The position numbers and the translations under genes are program-made. Below are positions 8,062 through 17,083 of a stretch of DNA of 64,000 nt, in pieces. The notes under the pieces are model-generated. The model was not told the DNA's origin. It searched no databases and saw only the letters and a program-made list of their open reading frames with translations. Position 1 is the first letter of the stretch. The number at the start of each line of letters is the position of its first letter. The DNA is from Nonlabens antarcticus (GTDB taxonomy: Bacteria; Bacteroidota; Bacteroidia; Flavobacteriales; Flavobacteriaceae), in assembly GCF_015356755.1 (NCBI RefSeq), contig NZ_JADFCO010000063.1:186001-250000 (forward strand), written 5' to 3'.

Positions 8062-8092
8062 CAAAGATAACCAAACCCACTGTCCAAAACAA
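8062..8092 (-). promoter_or_regulatory. Bacteroidota-type promoter for the DUF1573-yajC pair
   Basis: On the minus strand, TTG (CAA at 8090-8092), 20 bases, then TATCTTTG (8062-8069), 24 bases before the start codon. This fits the Bacteroidota sigma consensus TTG-N19/20-TAnnTTTG. It lies between the nusB stop and the start of the next gene, so the pair can be transcribed apart from nusB. Confidence 0.65.
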
Positions 8093-8100
8093 AGTTAACG

Positions 8101-9045
8101 CTAGGACTCTATTGTTCCTCTTCCTATCTTATTAATCATATCGTCCTTCTGGAACTGCTTGAGTAGATTGTCTAAAATTCCATTGATAAACACACTACTT
8201 TTAGGAGAGCTGTAGTCTTTAGAAATCTCTAAATATTCGTTCAAACTTGCTTTAACGGGAATGCTGGGAAAGTAAAGAAATTCACACTGCGCCATTACAA
8301 TCATAACACTGTCAATCTGTGCGATGCGTTCAGAATCCCAGTTGGGCGTTTTACCATCCACACGCGCCCATAGTTCTTCATGATTTAAAACAGTTCTTCT
8401 AAAAAGATCCATGGCAAACTTAATATCGTCCGGTTCTTTTACCAGTTCTGGCAATTTAATTTCCTTATCAACTTTAATTTTCCGGATAAATTTGATCATT
8501 TCCGTATTAACCAGTGGATAATCATCCACCCAGGTAATATTTTCATCCTCTAGAAAGTCAAGTAGTTCATCGCTAGGTGCAATGATTTCTGCAAAAATGT
8601 TATTTATGAATGACTGATCCTTTTTAATAGAATCAGAATCTACACTTGCATAGGTTATAAATTCCTTACTGTTGATGATCTTATCATAAAGCCGCTCTAC
8701 ATATGCAGAATCTAAATGCCATGGATTCAAATTACGCTTTTGAAGGGCTTCTTTAATCAAAGGGCTTTTGGCCAGTTCAACAAGCACTTTATTTTCAATG
8801 AGCGCTCGACTGGGGTTTTTGACAGCCTCAGATCCAGTGAATCTCACTTGCGCGAGATTATAGCGTTTTTCAGCAAGTTTGTGAATTTCAATGAGCAATT
8901 GAACCATATAAAGGAACAATACAAACGTTTGCGTCATGCTGGTGTTCAGGAATTTTTCTAATTCCTTAAGATCGTCAGGGCGTTGTCTTTGAAAAGCAAA
9001 AACGGCCTGCATAACCTTAATGCGCAAATGTCGACGGGTAAGCAT
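8101..9045 (-). CDS. nusB: transcription antitermination factor NusB
   Basis: A 314-residue NusB of the long Bacteroidota type. It starts with MLTRRHLRIKVMQAVFAFQR, and the classical NusB core is in the C-terminal half: LFRRTVLNHEELWARVDGKTPNWDSERIAQIDSVMIVMAQCEFLYFPSIPVKASLNEYLEISKDY and SSVFINGILD. With NusE (S10) the protein binds boxA RNA and promotes antitermination of rRNA transcription. The N-terminal ~160 residues are an extension not found in the 140-residue proteobacterial protein but normal in this phylum. A palindrome copy lies in its 5' region. Confidence 0.93.
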   Translation of the reverse strand: MLTRRHLRIKVMQAVFAFQRQRPDDLKELEKFLNTSMTQTFVLFLYMVQLLIEIHKLAEKRYNLAQVRFTGSEAVKNPSRALIENKVLVELAKSPLIKEALQKRNLNPWHLDSAYVERLYDKIINSKEFITYASVDSDSIKKDQSFINNIFAEIIAPSDELLDFLEDENITWVDDYPLVNTEMIKFIRKIKVDKEIKLPELVKEPDDIKFAMDLFRRTVLNHEELWARVDGKTPNWDSERIAQIDSVMIVMAQCEFLYFPSIPVKASLNEYLEISKDYSSPKSSVFINGILDNLLKQFQKDDMINKIGRGTIES

Positions 9046-9088
9046 AAGAACTATTTTTCTAAGTGCTGCGCGAGCTGTGGTTGAGTCA

Positions 9089-9102
9089 GCTTTCGCGAAA
9101 GC
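9089..9102. repeat. GCTTTCGCGAAAGC palindrome, site 3
   Basis: Exact copy between ldh and nusB. Confidence 0.95.
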
Positions 9103-9171
9103 GAAATTATTATAAACCCTATTGCTACAAAGCAGCTTTTAGGGATGGCAAAAATACTTTTTTCCTAGCTA

Positions 9172-10275
9172 TTATCCTTGCTGTTCTGCACGTCTTGCAT
9201 CGATGCGCGCCTGAGCGATCTGCAATGCCGCAGAATGTGTGGTAATACCATTTTGTTGAGCCTTGTTCAATATCTCAATGGTAGTGGTATAGATATTTTC
9301 TGTCTTACGCATGATTTCTGCACGGTCATAACCTTCTAACTCTGCATAAACATTAATGATTCCACCGGCATTGATCAAGAAATCGGGAGCGTAAACAATA
9401 CCTCGCTGTTGCAACAACATACCATGTTTGTTTTCATCTGCAAGTTGGTTATTTGCAGCCCCAGCAATAATACTTGCCTGTAATTTACTAAGCGTATTAT
9501 CGTTAATGGTAGCACCCAGAGCACAAGGAGCATAAATGTCCATAGGCTCTGCATGAAGATCTGAACCTTCATAGATTTTAGCGCCGTATTTAGCACTTAC
9601 TTCTTCCAGGCGGTCGCGGTTAATGTCAGCAATAGTAACCTTTGCTCCTTCTTGAGTAAGGTATTCCACTAGCGCTTCTCCTACATTTCCTATTCCTTCT
9701 ACAAAAATAACCTTGTCTTCCAGAACATCACTTCCATACTTAAAATGTGCTGCGGCTTTCATACCATTGAAAACACCATAAGCGGTAATAGGAGATGGAT
9801 TTCCTGCGCCACCCTTGCTTTCTGAAATTCCAGTAACATATGGCGTCACTTCCCGAACGGTGTCCATATCTTCTGTAGTCATCCCCACATCTTCTGCAGT
9901 GATGTATTTACCACTCAAGCTATGAACAAATTCACCGAATTTGCGCATCATCTCTGGAGTTTTCTGGGTTTTTGCATCACCTAGAATAACGGCCTTTCCA
10001 CCGCCCAAATTCAATCCAGTAATAGCACTTTTATAGGTCATTCCACGGGAAAGACGCAATGCATCATTCAATGCAGACCACTCGTTACCATAGTTCCACA
10101 TTCTAGTACCACCTAATGCTGGTCCCAATACAGTATTGTGGATACTGATGATGGCCTTTAAACCTGTATCTTTGTCGTTGCAAAAAACAACCTGTTCATG
10201 GTCGTTAAATGACAGTTGCCCGAATACCGGATCTTGATTTATTAACTGCTCTATAGCATTCAATTCTTTAGACAT
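9172..10275 (-). CDS. ldh: leucine (Glu/Leu/Phe/Val) dehydrogenase
   Basis: A 367-residue NAD-dependent branched-chain amino-acid dehydrogenase, interconverting leucine-type amino acids and their 2-oxo acids with release or capture of ammonium. It shows the substrate domain GPALGGTRMW, the catalytic-lysine region RGMTYKSAITGLNLGGGKAVI, and AEDVGMTTEDM. A Rossmann domain follows with VEGIGNVGEALVEYL. PCALGATIN and AGAANNQLA precede the C-terminal helices. Length and motifs match leucine dehydrogenase better than glutamate dehydrogenase (~450 residues). The gene is divergent from an ABC exporter gene and has a good promoter. Confidence 0.9.
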   Translation of the reverse strand: MSKELNAIEQLINQDPVFGQLSFNDHEQVVFCNDKDTGLKAIISIHNTVLGPALGGTRMWNYGNEWSALNDALRLSRGMTYKSAITGLNLGGGKAVILGDAKTQKTPEMMRKFGEFVHSLSGKYITAEDVGMTTEDMDTVREVTPYVTGISESKGGAGNPSPITAYGVFNGMKAAAHFKYGSDVLEDKVIFVEGIGNVGEALVEYLTQEGAKVTIADINRDRLEEVSAKYGAKIYEGSDLHAEPMDIYAPCALGATINDNTLSKLQASIIAGAANNQLADENKHGMLLQQRGIVYAPDFLINAGGIINVYAELEGYDRAEIMRKTENIYTTTIEILNKAQQNGITTHSAALQIAQARIDARRAEQQG

Positions 10276-10315
10276 ATGATAATCATTTGTGCCGTTTTAG
10301 GGCTTAAAAAACGTG

Positions 10316-10346
10316 CAAAAGTAGCGTGATTTTACATACCGAACAA
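10316..10346 (-). promoter_or_regulatory. Bacteroidota-type promoter for ldh
   Basis: On the minus strand, TTG (CAA at 10344-10346), 20 bases, then TACTTTTG (10316-10323), 40 bases before the ldh start. It matches the phylum consensus. Confidence 0.65.
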
Positions 10347-10402
10347 CGACTTGCAACAAATAGTATATCGCTCTTAAAAAATACCAAGCGACCGCAACAT
10401 TT

Positions 10403-12151
10403 ATGAAAGAACTCAAGAAGCTTAACAGACTGTTTATTAAATACAAATGGCAGCTAATAGGCGGCATCATTGTCACCATTATCTCCAGATATCTTTCTCT
10501 TTACTTGCCTAAATATGTAGGTAAGATCATAAATCTACTAAATGATTACAGTAATGGCGAGCGCACGGACATTGATGTGGTTCAAGATGAATTGCTACTT
10601 TATATAGGTATAATTATAGGATCAACCTTGCTAGCGGCTGGATTGACCTTTATTATGAGACAGTTGATAATTGTGGTTTCACGCCACCTGGAATACGATT
10701 TAAAGAATATTATTTACGTCCAGTATCAAAAATTGTCCTTAGGCTTTTATAAGAAAAATCGCACCGGTGATTTGATGAACCGCATAAGTGAGGATGTTTC
10801 TAAGGTGCGCATGTATATGGGACCAGCTATAATGTATACTATTAATATGGTTACTTTGTTTGCAGTCGTGATTCCCGCAATGATTGAAACGGCCCCTACT
10901 CTAGCGCTTTACACATTATTGCCATTGCCTTTTTTATCGATTGCTATTTATGTGGTGAGTCGCGAGATTCACAAAAGATCCACGTTAGTACAGCAGTATT
11001 TATCCAACCTCAACACGATATCTCAAGAAGCTTTTAGCGGTATTTCTGTAATAAAGGCTTACAACCTTGCGCCGCAAATGAACACTCAGTTTGCCCAAGT
11101 AGCAAATGATAGCAAAGAAAAAAACATTGATCTTGCCCGCATACAGGCCCTGTTTTTCCCTATGATGGTTCTATTAATAGGATTGAGTAATATTCTGGTC
11201 ATATATATAGGTGGGCGTCAGGTTATCGCTGGTGAGATTGAAGTAGGTGCGATTCCTGAATTTCTTATTTATGTAAATATGTTGACGTGGCCGGTAGCAG
11301 TCGTGGGCTGGGTAACTAATATGATCCAACAGGCTGAAGCTTCCCAAAAACGCATCAATCAATTTCTGGATATTGAGCCAGAAATCCAGAATCTTATGGA
11401 AGCGCACACACCTGTTTCTGGTAGTATTGAATTCAATAAGGTCAATTTTACCTATGAAGACACTAACATTCATGCCCTTAAAGACCTTTCTTTTAAAATT
11501 AACGCAGGCCAAACTCTAGCGATTTTAGGTAAAACGGGCAGCGGTAAATCCACTATTTTAGAATTGATAGGGAGATTGTACGATGTAACAGATGGTACTG
11601 TCTTGATAGATGGAACGCCTATACGAGATTTGAATTTAGATGATTTACGCAAGTCTATAGGTTATGTACCACAAGACGCATTTTTATTTTCCGATACTAT
11701 AGGAAATAATATCTCTTTTGGTAAAAAAGATGCGAGCGAGGAAGAAATCAAAGCTGCCGCAATAAACGCTGTAGTTCACAAAAACATAGAAAACTTCACA
11801 TTAGGTTATCAAACAGTGCTGGGTGAACGCGGTATTACATTGAGTGGTGGTCAGAAACAACGAGTTTCCATTGCACGAGCCATTATAAAGAAACCTAACA
11901 TTTTACTGTTTGATGATTGTTTAAGTGCTGTTGATACAGAAACAGAAGAGCAAATCCTGAACAACCTTAAAAAGGTAACTCAAAACTCTACGACCATAAT
12001 TGTAAGCCATCGCGTCAGTTCTGCAAAAAATGCAGATCAAATTATCGTTCTTGACGATGGTAGAATTATTGAAAATGGCAGCCATCAATCACTTATGGAA
12101 GCAAACGGTTATTATGCAGATTTGTATGCAAACCAGATGCTGGAACAGTAA
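10403..12151 (+). CDS. ABC exporter half-transporter with degenerate catalytic site (TM287-like)
   Basis: A 582-residue half-exporter: six membrane helices in residues ~15-310, then an ATPase domain. Walker A is GKTGSGKS (376-383), the Q-loop is VPQDAFLF, the signature LSGGQ (480-484) is canonical, and the H-loop SHR is present. After Walker B the catalytic glutamate is replaced by aspartate: ILLFDDCLSAVD, D504-D505. The stretch SGGQKQRVSIARAIIKKPN plus FDDC is what I remember from TM287 of heterodimeric exporters, whose partner supplies the active glutamate. The half-exporter at 22908-24680 has exactly the complementary defects, so I infer a heterodimer. The substrate is unknown; drugs or lipids are usual. 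Confidence 0.9.
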   Translation: MKELKKLNRLFIKYKWQLIGGIIVTIISRYLSLYLPKYVGKIINLLNDYSNGERTDIDVVQDELLLYIGIIIGSTLLAAGLTFIMRQLIIVVSRHLEYDLKNIIYVQYQKLSLGFYKKNRTGDLMNRISEDVSKVRMYMGPAIMYTINMVTLFAVVIPAMIETAPTLALYTLLPLPFLSIAIYVVSREIHKRSTLVQQYLSNLNTISQEAFSGISVIKAYNLAPQMNTQFAQVANDSKEKNIDLARIQALFFPMMVLLIGLSNILVIYIGGRQVIAGEIEVGAIPEFLIYVNMLTWPVAVVGWVTNMIQQAEASQKRINQFLDIEPEIQNLMEAHTPVSGSIEFNKVNFTYEDTNIHALKDLSFKINAGQTLAILGKTGSGKSTILELIGRLYDVTDGTVLIDGTPIRDLNLDDLRKSIGYVPQDAFLFSDTIGNNISFGKKDASEEEIKAAAINAVVHKNIENFTLGYQTVLGERGITLSGGQKQRVSIARAIIKKPNILLFDDCLSAVDTETEEQILNNLKKVTQNSTTIIVSHRVSSAKNADQIIVLDDGRIIENGSHQSLMEANGYYADLYANQMLEQ

Positions 12152-12221
12152 GCGTAAAAAGTGGGTCTGCTTCTTAAGTTTTTTCCTATTTTTGATTGTT
12201 TACTAATTCCAATCAACGATC

Positions 12222-12608
12222 ATGAGCGATAGAGACTATCAAGAGCAGGAAGAGATTTATTCCAAAGTAGTTAGAGCAGGCAGACGGACTTATTTTTTTG
12301 ACGTACGTTCTACCAAAGCAGACGACTACTATCTTACCATTACAGAAAGTAAAAAATTTACCAACGATGATGGTAGTTTTCACTTCAAGAAACACAAAAT
12401 TTACTTATACAAGGAAGATTTTGTAGAATTCGGTGAGACACTTAAAGAAGTTACGGATTACATTATCGATAAAAAGGGCGACGAGGTCATTTCTGACCGC
12501 CATCAAACCGATTTTAAAAAGGATGAGCCTGCACCACCAGCAGAGGCTGATGCAGCAGAACCCAACCATCCCGCGAGTTTTACTAATATAGATTTTGACG
12601 ACATTTAG
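12222..12608 (+). CDS. PUR-alpha-like DNA/RNA-binding protein (DUF3276)
   Basis: A 128-residue cytoplasmic protein of the DUF3276/PUR family. It has one PUR repeat: IYSKVVRAGRRTYFFDVRSTKADDYYLTITESKKF, then HKIYLYKEDFVEFGETLKEVTDYI. The C-terminal ~35 residues are acidic and Pro/Ala-rich and look disordered. Borrelia BpuR, a nucleic-acid-binding regulator, belongs to the same family. The target here is unknown. A TATTTTTG box at 12187-12194 could be its promoter -7 element, but no -33 box was found. The gene ends in a clear terminator. Confidence 0.85.
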   Translation: MSDRDYQEQEEIYSKVVRAGRRTYFFDVRSTKADDYYLTITESKKFTNDDGSFHFKKHKIYLYKEDFVEFGETLKEVTDYIIDKKGDEVISDRHQTDFKKDEPAPPAEADAAEPNHPASFTNIDFDDI

Positions 12609-12626
12609 ATCGCTCACATACTTATT

Positions 12627-12653
12627 AAAAGCCTTTCGACATGAAGGGCTTTT
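12627..12653 (+). terminator. intrinsic terminator after the DUF3276 gene
   Basis: An 11-bp stem (AAAAGCCTTTC / GAAGGGCTTTT, one G-T pair) with a five-base loop; the stem runs into the T-rich end. Confidence 0.85.
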
Positions 12654-12680
12654 TAGTTTAGCACATTTAATTCCAGCACT

Positions 12681-15224
12681 ATGAAATATAGCTACCTACT
12701 GATTATTGTATTTTTCGCTTTCGCGAAAGCGATGACCGCACAAGTTACCGTGGATCCTCAAATGGATTACTACTTACCGAGCGATGTCACTTATGATTCC
12801 TCCATCCCTACACCAGAAGAAGTTATAGGCTACGTCCCGGGAAAATGGCACGTCACGCATGATAAATTAGTTCAATATATGACGGCGCTTGCAGCAGCTA
12901 GTGACCGCATCACCATTGAAACTCGAGGAAAAACCTTTGAAGACCGCCCGCTGATTCTCCTCACCGTAACTTCTTCAAAAAACCAGGGGAATCTAGAGTC
13001 CATACGTCAATCTCATCAAGATAGAATTGACGGGAATGGTTCCAGCGATGGAGCTCCTATTGTAATATATCAAGGTTTTTCCATACACGGTAATGAACCC
13101 AGTGGCTCAAATGCTTCCTTGCTTTATGCCTATTATCTTGCAGCAGCACAAGGACCTGAAATTGAACAACAACTACAAAATACCATCATCCTACTAGACC
13201 CTAGTTTCAATCCAGATGGTTTGCAACGTTTTGCGGGATGGGTAAATCAACATAAAAATAAGAATATCACGACAGATGGAAACGATCGTGAATATGATGA
13301 AGCCTGGCCGGGTGGACGTACAAATCACTACTGGTTTGATATGAATCGCGACTGGTTGCCAGTACAATTGCCAGAATCTCGCGCTCGTATCGCATCTTTT
13401 AATAAGTGGATGCCTAATATTCTAACGGATCATCATGAGATGGGAACCAACTCTAGTTTCTTTTTCCAACCAGGAATTCCATCCAGAACGAACCCCTTGA
13501 CACCACAAATGAATCAAGATCTAACTAAGGAAATAGGAACTTATCATGCTGCGGCGCTGGATAAAATAGGTTCGTTTTATTATTCTGAAGAAAGTTTTGA
13601 TGACTTCTATTACGGTAAGGGATCAACTTTTCCAGATGTGAATGGTGGTATAGGCATTCTGTTTGAGCAAGCCAGCTCCCGTGGTCACGCTCAGGAATCA
13701 GTTAATGGTGTTTTGACTTTTCCATTTACTATTAGAAATCAGTTTACTGCTGCTATGAGTACTCTAGCAGCAGCAAACGGCATGCGTTCTACCATTCTTA
13801 ATTATCAAGCTAAGTTTTATAAAGACGCTGCTAAAGAATCAAAGAATGGCTCTATTATTTTTGGAGATTCAAAAGACGCTGGAAAAACTGATGCATTTGC
13901 AGAGGTTTTATTAAGGCATGAAATTGAATTGAAAGAACTTACAGAAGACGTCAAAGTGGATGGTAAACAATACACGAAAGGACATGCATACATCATTCCA
14001 ACAGCTCAAAAGAAAAGCCGACTCATTAACGCAATGTTTCAAAAGACGACGACGTTTACGGACAGTTTATTTTACGACATCAGCGCCTGGACGTTTCCTT
14101 TAGCTTTCAACATGGATTATTCCATGAGCGCTGGGTCTGGCATATCAAGTTCGCCGGTAACTTCCTCGATGATCGATGGTAAATTCAAGATTCAAAAGAG
14201 TAACCAGACTAAAAATACTTTAACTGAATCTTCCTATGCCTATTTAATGGAGTGGAATGAATATTATGCTCCTAAGGTTTTAAATGATTTATTGAAAGAT
14301 AACATTATTGCTAAAGTAGCCATGCAGCCTTTTGAACTTAATGGGAAATCCTATGACTATGGAACGATAATGATTCCAGTGTCAAGACAGCCTTTTACAC
14401 CAGCAGAATTAAGAGATCGTTTGAACAAACATCAAATGGATACAGGCGTTATTATCGATGCCGTAAACACTGGTGCCACCATGGGAATCGATTTAGGTTC
14501 TAATTCTTTTGTGCCATTAAAAGATCCGAAGATTGCTTTAGTAATAGGTAATGGTATTGATCCATACGATGCAGGAGAGATCTGGCACTTAATGGATCAA
14601 CGTTACGATATTTCAATTACTAAAATTGAACTGGATCGCATGAGTCGTGCAGACCTTTCAAAATACAACACCATTATATTTCCTAATACTTATGGTAGTC
14701 CCAATAAAAACGTAGTGGAAAGCCTTAAGACCTGGACGAGATCTGGCGGAACTCTTATCGGTTATGGAAATGCATTGCGATGGATGTCTAGTGAGAAAAT
14801 GTTGCCTGTGACTTTCAAGTCCACTGAGAACCCAGCCAAGAATGTCACTTTCGAGCAACGAAGTGATTTTAGCGGTGCTCAAGTGATCGGTGGATCCATA
14901 TTTGAAACTAAGCTAGACCGCTCGCACCCGGTTGCATTCGGTTACAAGAATAGCACACTACCTATTTTCAGAAATTCAACCATGTTTATAGAAGCAGATA
15001 GCACCTCTTACAAGAATCCAATCAGATATACGGACGAGCCATTGATGGCAGGTTATAGCTCTAAAATTAATCTTGACGCCATTAAAAATACAGTGCCTTT
15101 CCAGCATAATAATTATGGCCGCGGTGAGGTTATTGGATTTACCGATAACACCAACTTCCGTGCATTCTGGTATGGAACCAATAAGTTGATGATGAATGCC
15201 ATTTTCTTTGGGAAGGCAATGTAG
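12681..15224 (+). CDS. secreted M14-family zinc carboxypeptidase
   Basis: An 847-residue exported metallopeptidase. The signal peptide (MKYSYLLIIVFFAFAKAMTAQ) is partly encoded by a copy of the genome palindrome, which supplies FAFAKA. The M14 catalytic domain covers about residues 50-370. It contains GFSIHGNEPSGSNASLL with zinc ligands H136 and E139, NPDGLQRF, WFDMNRDW and LTDHHEMGTNSSFFFQPG, which probably carries the third ligand. The glutamate near GIGILFEQASSRG is a candidate catalytic residue. The C-terminal half contains a DJ-1/glutamine-amidotransferase-like alpha/beta region (VIGNGIDPYDAGEIWHLMD, YNTIIFPNTYGS, LKTWTRSGGTLIGYG). This layout is usual for Bacteroidota M14 proteins that degrade external peptides. 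Confidence 0.88.
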   Translation: MKYSYLLIIVFFAFAKAMTAQVTVDPQMDYYLPSDVTYDSSIPTPEEVIGYVPGKWHVTHDKLVQYMTALAAASDRITIETRGKTFEDRPLILLTVTSSKNQGNLESIRQSHQDRIDGNGSSDGAPIVIYQGFSIHGNEPSGSNASLLYAYYLAAAQGPEIEQQLQNTIILLDPSFNPDGLQRFAGWVNQHKNKNITTDGNDREYDEAWPGGRTNHYWFDMNRDWLPVQLPESRARIASFNKWMPNILTDHHEMGTNSSFFFQPGIPSRTNPLTPQMNQDLTKEIGTYHAAALDKIGSFYYSEESFDDFYYGKGSTFPDVNGGIGILFEQASSRGHAQESVNGVLTFPFTIRNQFTAAMSTLAAANGMRSTILNYQAKFYKDAAKESKNGSIIFGDSKDAGKTDAFAEVLLRHEIELKELTEDVKVDGKQYTKGHAYIIPTAQKKSRLINAMFQKTTTFTDSLFYDISAWTFPLAFNMDYSMSAGSGISSSPVTSSMIDGKFKIQKSNQTKNTLTESSYAYLMEWNEYYAPKVLNDLLKDNIIAKVAMQPFELNGKSYDYGTIMIPVSRQPFTPAELRDRLNKHQMDTGVIIDAVNTGATMGIDLGSNSFVPLKDPKIALVIGNGIDPYDAGEIWHLMDQRYDISITKIELDRMSRADLSKYNTIIFPNTYGSPNKNVVESLKTWTRSGGTLIGYGNALRWMSSEKMLPVTFKSTENPAKNVTFEQRSDFSGAQVIGGSIFETKLDRSHPVAFGYKNSTLPIFRNSTMFIEADSTSYKNPIRYTDEPLMAGYSSKINLDAIKNTVPFQHNNYGRGEVIGFTDNTNFRAFWYGTNKLMMNAIFFGKAM
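12717..12730. repeat. GCTTTCGCGAAAGC palindrome, site 4 (coding)
   Basis: Exact copy in the signal-peptide codons of the M14 peptidase; read as AFAKA. Confidence 0.95.
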
Positions 15225-15243
15225 CCAGCGGAGCTGGCAAAAA

Positions 15244-15271
15244 ACAAATTACAAATTACAAATCCCAATTT
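15244..15271 (-). repeat. heptanucleotide tandem repeat (AATTTGT)
   Basis: Four 7-base units just after the M14 gene; on the plus strand ACAAATT, ACAAATT, ACAAATC and a degenerate CCAATTT. One of four TTTG- or TTTC-containing heptamer arrays in intergenic DNA of this window. Confidence 0.65.
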
Positions 15272-15290
15272 AAGGAATTAGATGGATCAA

Positions 15291-15324
15291 AAAAAAATGC
15301 TGGACCTACGTCCAGCATTTTTTT
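15291..15324. terminator. bidirectional intrinsic terminator
   Basis: A 14-bp perfect stem (seven A-T pairs plus TGCTGGA / TCCAGCA) with loop CCTACG. It lies downstream of the M14 gene and also in line with the leftward csaA transcript. Confidence 0.9.
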
Positions 15325-15503
15325 TTGATTTAGGTATTACAAAGAATTTTATTCTTAATTTCTTGACTCACGCACAAGCTGAATTAAGGAATGGATTGCT
15401 CAATCTATTTTGAAAACGCCATAATCACGAGTTGGGTTTTGAGATTTTTAAAAGTTGAAACAAATCAACTGGCTCATATTAAATCTATATTTTTACTGAA
15501 CCA

Positions 15504-15845
15504 TTATCCTACTCTATCACCATTTTGTGCACTGCGCTCTGGCTGTAGCAAAATAACCTTATGATCTGCATCAACCGATCCTAGCACAAGACATTCACTC
15601 ATAAAATTACCGATCTGCTTTTTGGGGAAATTGATTACAGCAATAATTTGTTTGCCCTTAAGATCTTCTAGCTTATAATGATCTGTAATCTGCGCGCTTG
15701 TCTTTTTAATCCCGATTTCTGAACCAAAATCTATTTCCATTTTATATGCTGGACATCTGGCTTCTGGAAATGAAAACGCGTCGACAATAGTGCCGACGCG
15801 CATATCTACTTTAGTAAATTCGTCCCAGGTGAGATTACTGGTCAT
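15504..15845 (-). CDS. csaA: CsaA-like tRNA-binding domain protein
   Basis: A 113-residue protein made of one EMAP/tRNA-binding OB fold: FTKVDMRVGTIVDAFSFPEARCPAYKMEIDFG, then IKKTSAQITDHYKLEDLKGKQIIAVINFPKKQIGNFMSECLVLG. This is the length and pattern of CsaA, described as an export-related chaperone that binds SecA and preproteins in Bacillus. Relatives also bind tRNA. It overlaps the upstream small gene by 11 bases, so the two are translated from one message. Confidence 0.9.
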   Translation of the reverse strand: MTSNLTWDEFTKVDMRVGTIVDAFSFPEARCPAYKMEIDFGSEIGIKKTSAQITDHYKLEDLKGKQIIAVINFPKKQIGNFMSECLVLGSVDADHKVILLQPERSAQNGDRVG

Positions 15846-16149
15846 TCATTCTAAGCTTTTCAATCATCTTTGGAGAAATGTAAACATCAGCTCCATAAGC
15901 ATCAACTAACAACCCTTTATTACCATCATTACATTCAATAACAAATAGTATGGTATTGTCTCCTGGATCTGAAACACCTTCAAATCTGTAAAACTTTACG
16001 ACCTCAAGTTCTTCAGCGTTCCATTTTTTCTTTAGGTTTTTAGATTTTAGCCCATCCTCTACTAGATCATAGTCTACGTTATAGCCCATGGATTGTAAAT
16101 CTTCTATAGCTGTGGATAATGTATCGTATCCGTTTTTGAAATCAGTCAT
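15835..16149 (-). CDS. conserved flavobacterial small protein (mis-named PRPP synthetase family)
   Basis: A 104-residue cytoplasmic protein. It matches a conserved flavobacterial family often labelled phosphoribosylpyrophosphate synthetase in databases: YDTLSTAIEDLQSMGYNVDY at the start, VKFYRFEGVSDPGDNTILFVIEC in the middle and KGLLVDAYGADVYISPKMIEKLR at the end. Nothing in it resembles the ~310-residue PRPP synthetase or its PRPP-binding loop, so the function is unknown. It overlaps csaA by 11 bases, which suggests linked expression. Confidence 0.8.
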   Translation of the reverse strand: MTDFKNGYDTLSTAIEDLQSMGYNVDYDLVEDGLKSKNLKKKWNAEELEVVKFYRFEGVSDPGDNTILFVIECNDGNKGLLVDAYGADVYISPKMIEKLRMNDQ

Positions 16150-16297
16150 TATGGTTGTTTTGATTAAAGTTAATCAAGTAAGAAAAACCAACTGCTAGCA
16201 TTTTCAAAACTTTAGTAATTACAAACGTTGTGTATCACATTAATGGCAGACTAAGAGAATGGTTTGTATCTTGTTACTTCAATTTAAAAAATCGTTT

Positions 16298-16855
16298 ATG
16301 TCTTTGACTTCTTCTACCATGTTAGCTTTAGGAACCAAGGCTCCTGCATTTAGGTTACTAGATACTGTGGACGAGGAAATGTTATCCTTTGAAGATGTGA
16401 AGGGATCAAAAGGCACTGTGGTAATGTTTATTTGCAATCACTGTCCTTTTGTGATGCATATAAATCCTGAAATTGTACGCCTAGCAAATGATTACCGAGC
16501 GACTGGTTTTGGTTTTGTAGCAATTTCCAGTAATGATGTTGAGAAATATCCACAAGATGGACCGCAGTTGATGCAGCAAACAGCTTATGAAAATGCGTAT
16601 CCTTTCCCGTATTTATACGATCAGAGTCAGGATGTCGCAAGAGCTTATCAAGCTGCCTGTACTCCCGATTTTTATCTCTTTGACAGCGAAGACAAGCTTA
16701 TTTACCGTGGTCAGCTGGATAATTCCAGGCCTAGCAATGGAATCCCATTAACAGGAAGATCCATGCGAGAAGCCATTGATGCTTTATTAGGCAATAAGGA
16801 AGTAATGAAAAATCAGAAGCCTAGTGTAGGTTGTGGAATTAAATGGAAAAGTTAG
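16298..16855 (+). CDS. thioredoxin-like AhpC/TSA-family protein
   Basis: A 185-residue thioredoxin-fold protein. The order is ALGTKAPAFRLLDTVDEEMLSFEDVKGSKGTVVMFICNHCPFVMHINPEIVRLANDY, with a CNHC redox motif (C46, C49), then VAISSNDVEKYPQDGP, AACTPDFYLFD with the cis-proline region, and GQLDNSRPSNGIPLTGRS. This is a widespread family of predicted peroxiredoxin/thioredoxin proteins. It has no signal peptide and probably acts in the cytoplasm; its substrate is unknown. I start at the ATG at 16298, where similarity begins, although the frame is open from 16259. A broken copy of its 3' end lies 229 bases downstream. Confidence 0.88.
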   Translation: MSLTSSTMLALGTKAPAFRLLDTVDEEMLSFEDVKGSKGTVVMFICNHCPFVMHINPEIVRLANDYRATGFGFVAISSNDVEKYPQDGPQLMQQTAYENAYPFPYLYDQSQDVARAYQAACTPDFYLFDSEDKLIYRGQLDNSRPSNGIPLTGRSMREAIDALLGNKEVMKNQKPSVGCGIKWKS

Positions 16856-17083
16856 GTGGGATAAGGTATGCGGTAAAACAAAAAATAGGCAATTGGCAAT
16901 CACTATTTGCGACAGCAAATCAAGAATTAATAATCAACCTTTAAGCTTCCTCTCCGCTGCAGAGGGCTGGGGTGAGGTAAACTGCGTTCAGATCTCACTT
17001 CTTTATCGCATTTTTCACAGCACTTATGTTATCACCATTATAAAACACAATTTAAGCTTGTGTTGATCTAGATAGGCTAGATA
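16856..17083. other. intergenic region with a dispersed element, upstream of a gene remnant
   Basis: This gap holds an AATTGGCAATC...TTTGCGACAGCA element (16891-16933) also seen at 19578 and 26747, and a GC-richer CTCTCCGCTGCAGAGGGCTGG stretch that can pair partly. No gene was found. With the remnant at 17084-17221, the non-coding region continues to 17258. Confidence 0.6.
16891..16933 (+). repeat. dispersed AATTGGCAATC / TTTGCGACAGCA element, copy 1
   Basis: AATTGGCAATCACTATTTGC, then GACAGCA and an A/T-rich tail. It resembles 19578-19612 (AATTGGTAATCGC, TTTGCACAGCA) and 26747-26779 (TTTTGCGACAGCA). All three lie in repeat-rich gaps. Confidence 0.5.

Noticed and set aside
15835-16149. Phosphoribosylpyrophosphate synthetase function
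   Set aside because: The family carries this name in databases, but at 104 residues it lacks every PRPP-synthetase motif.
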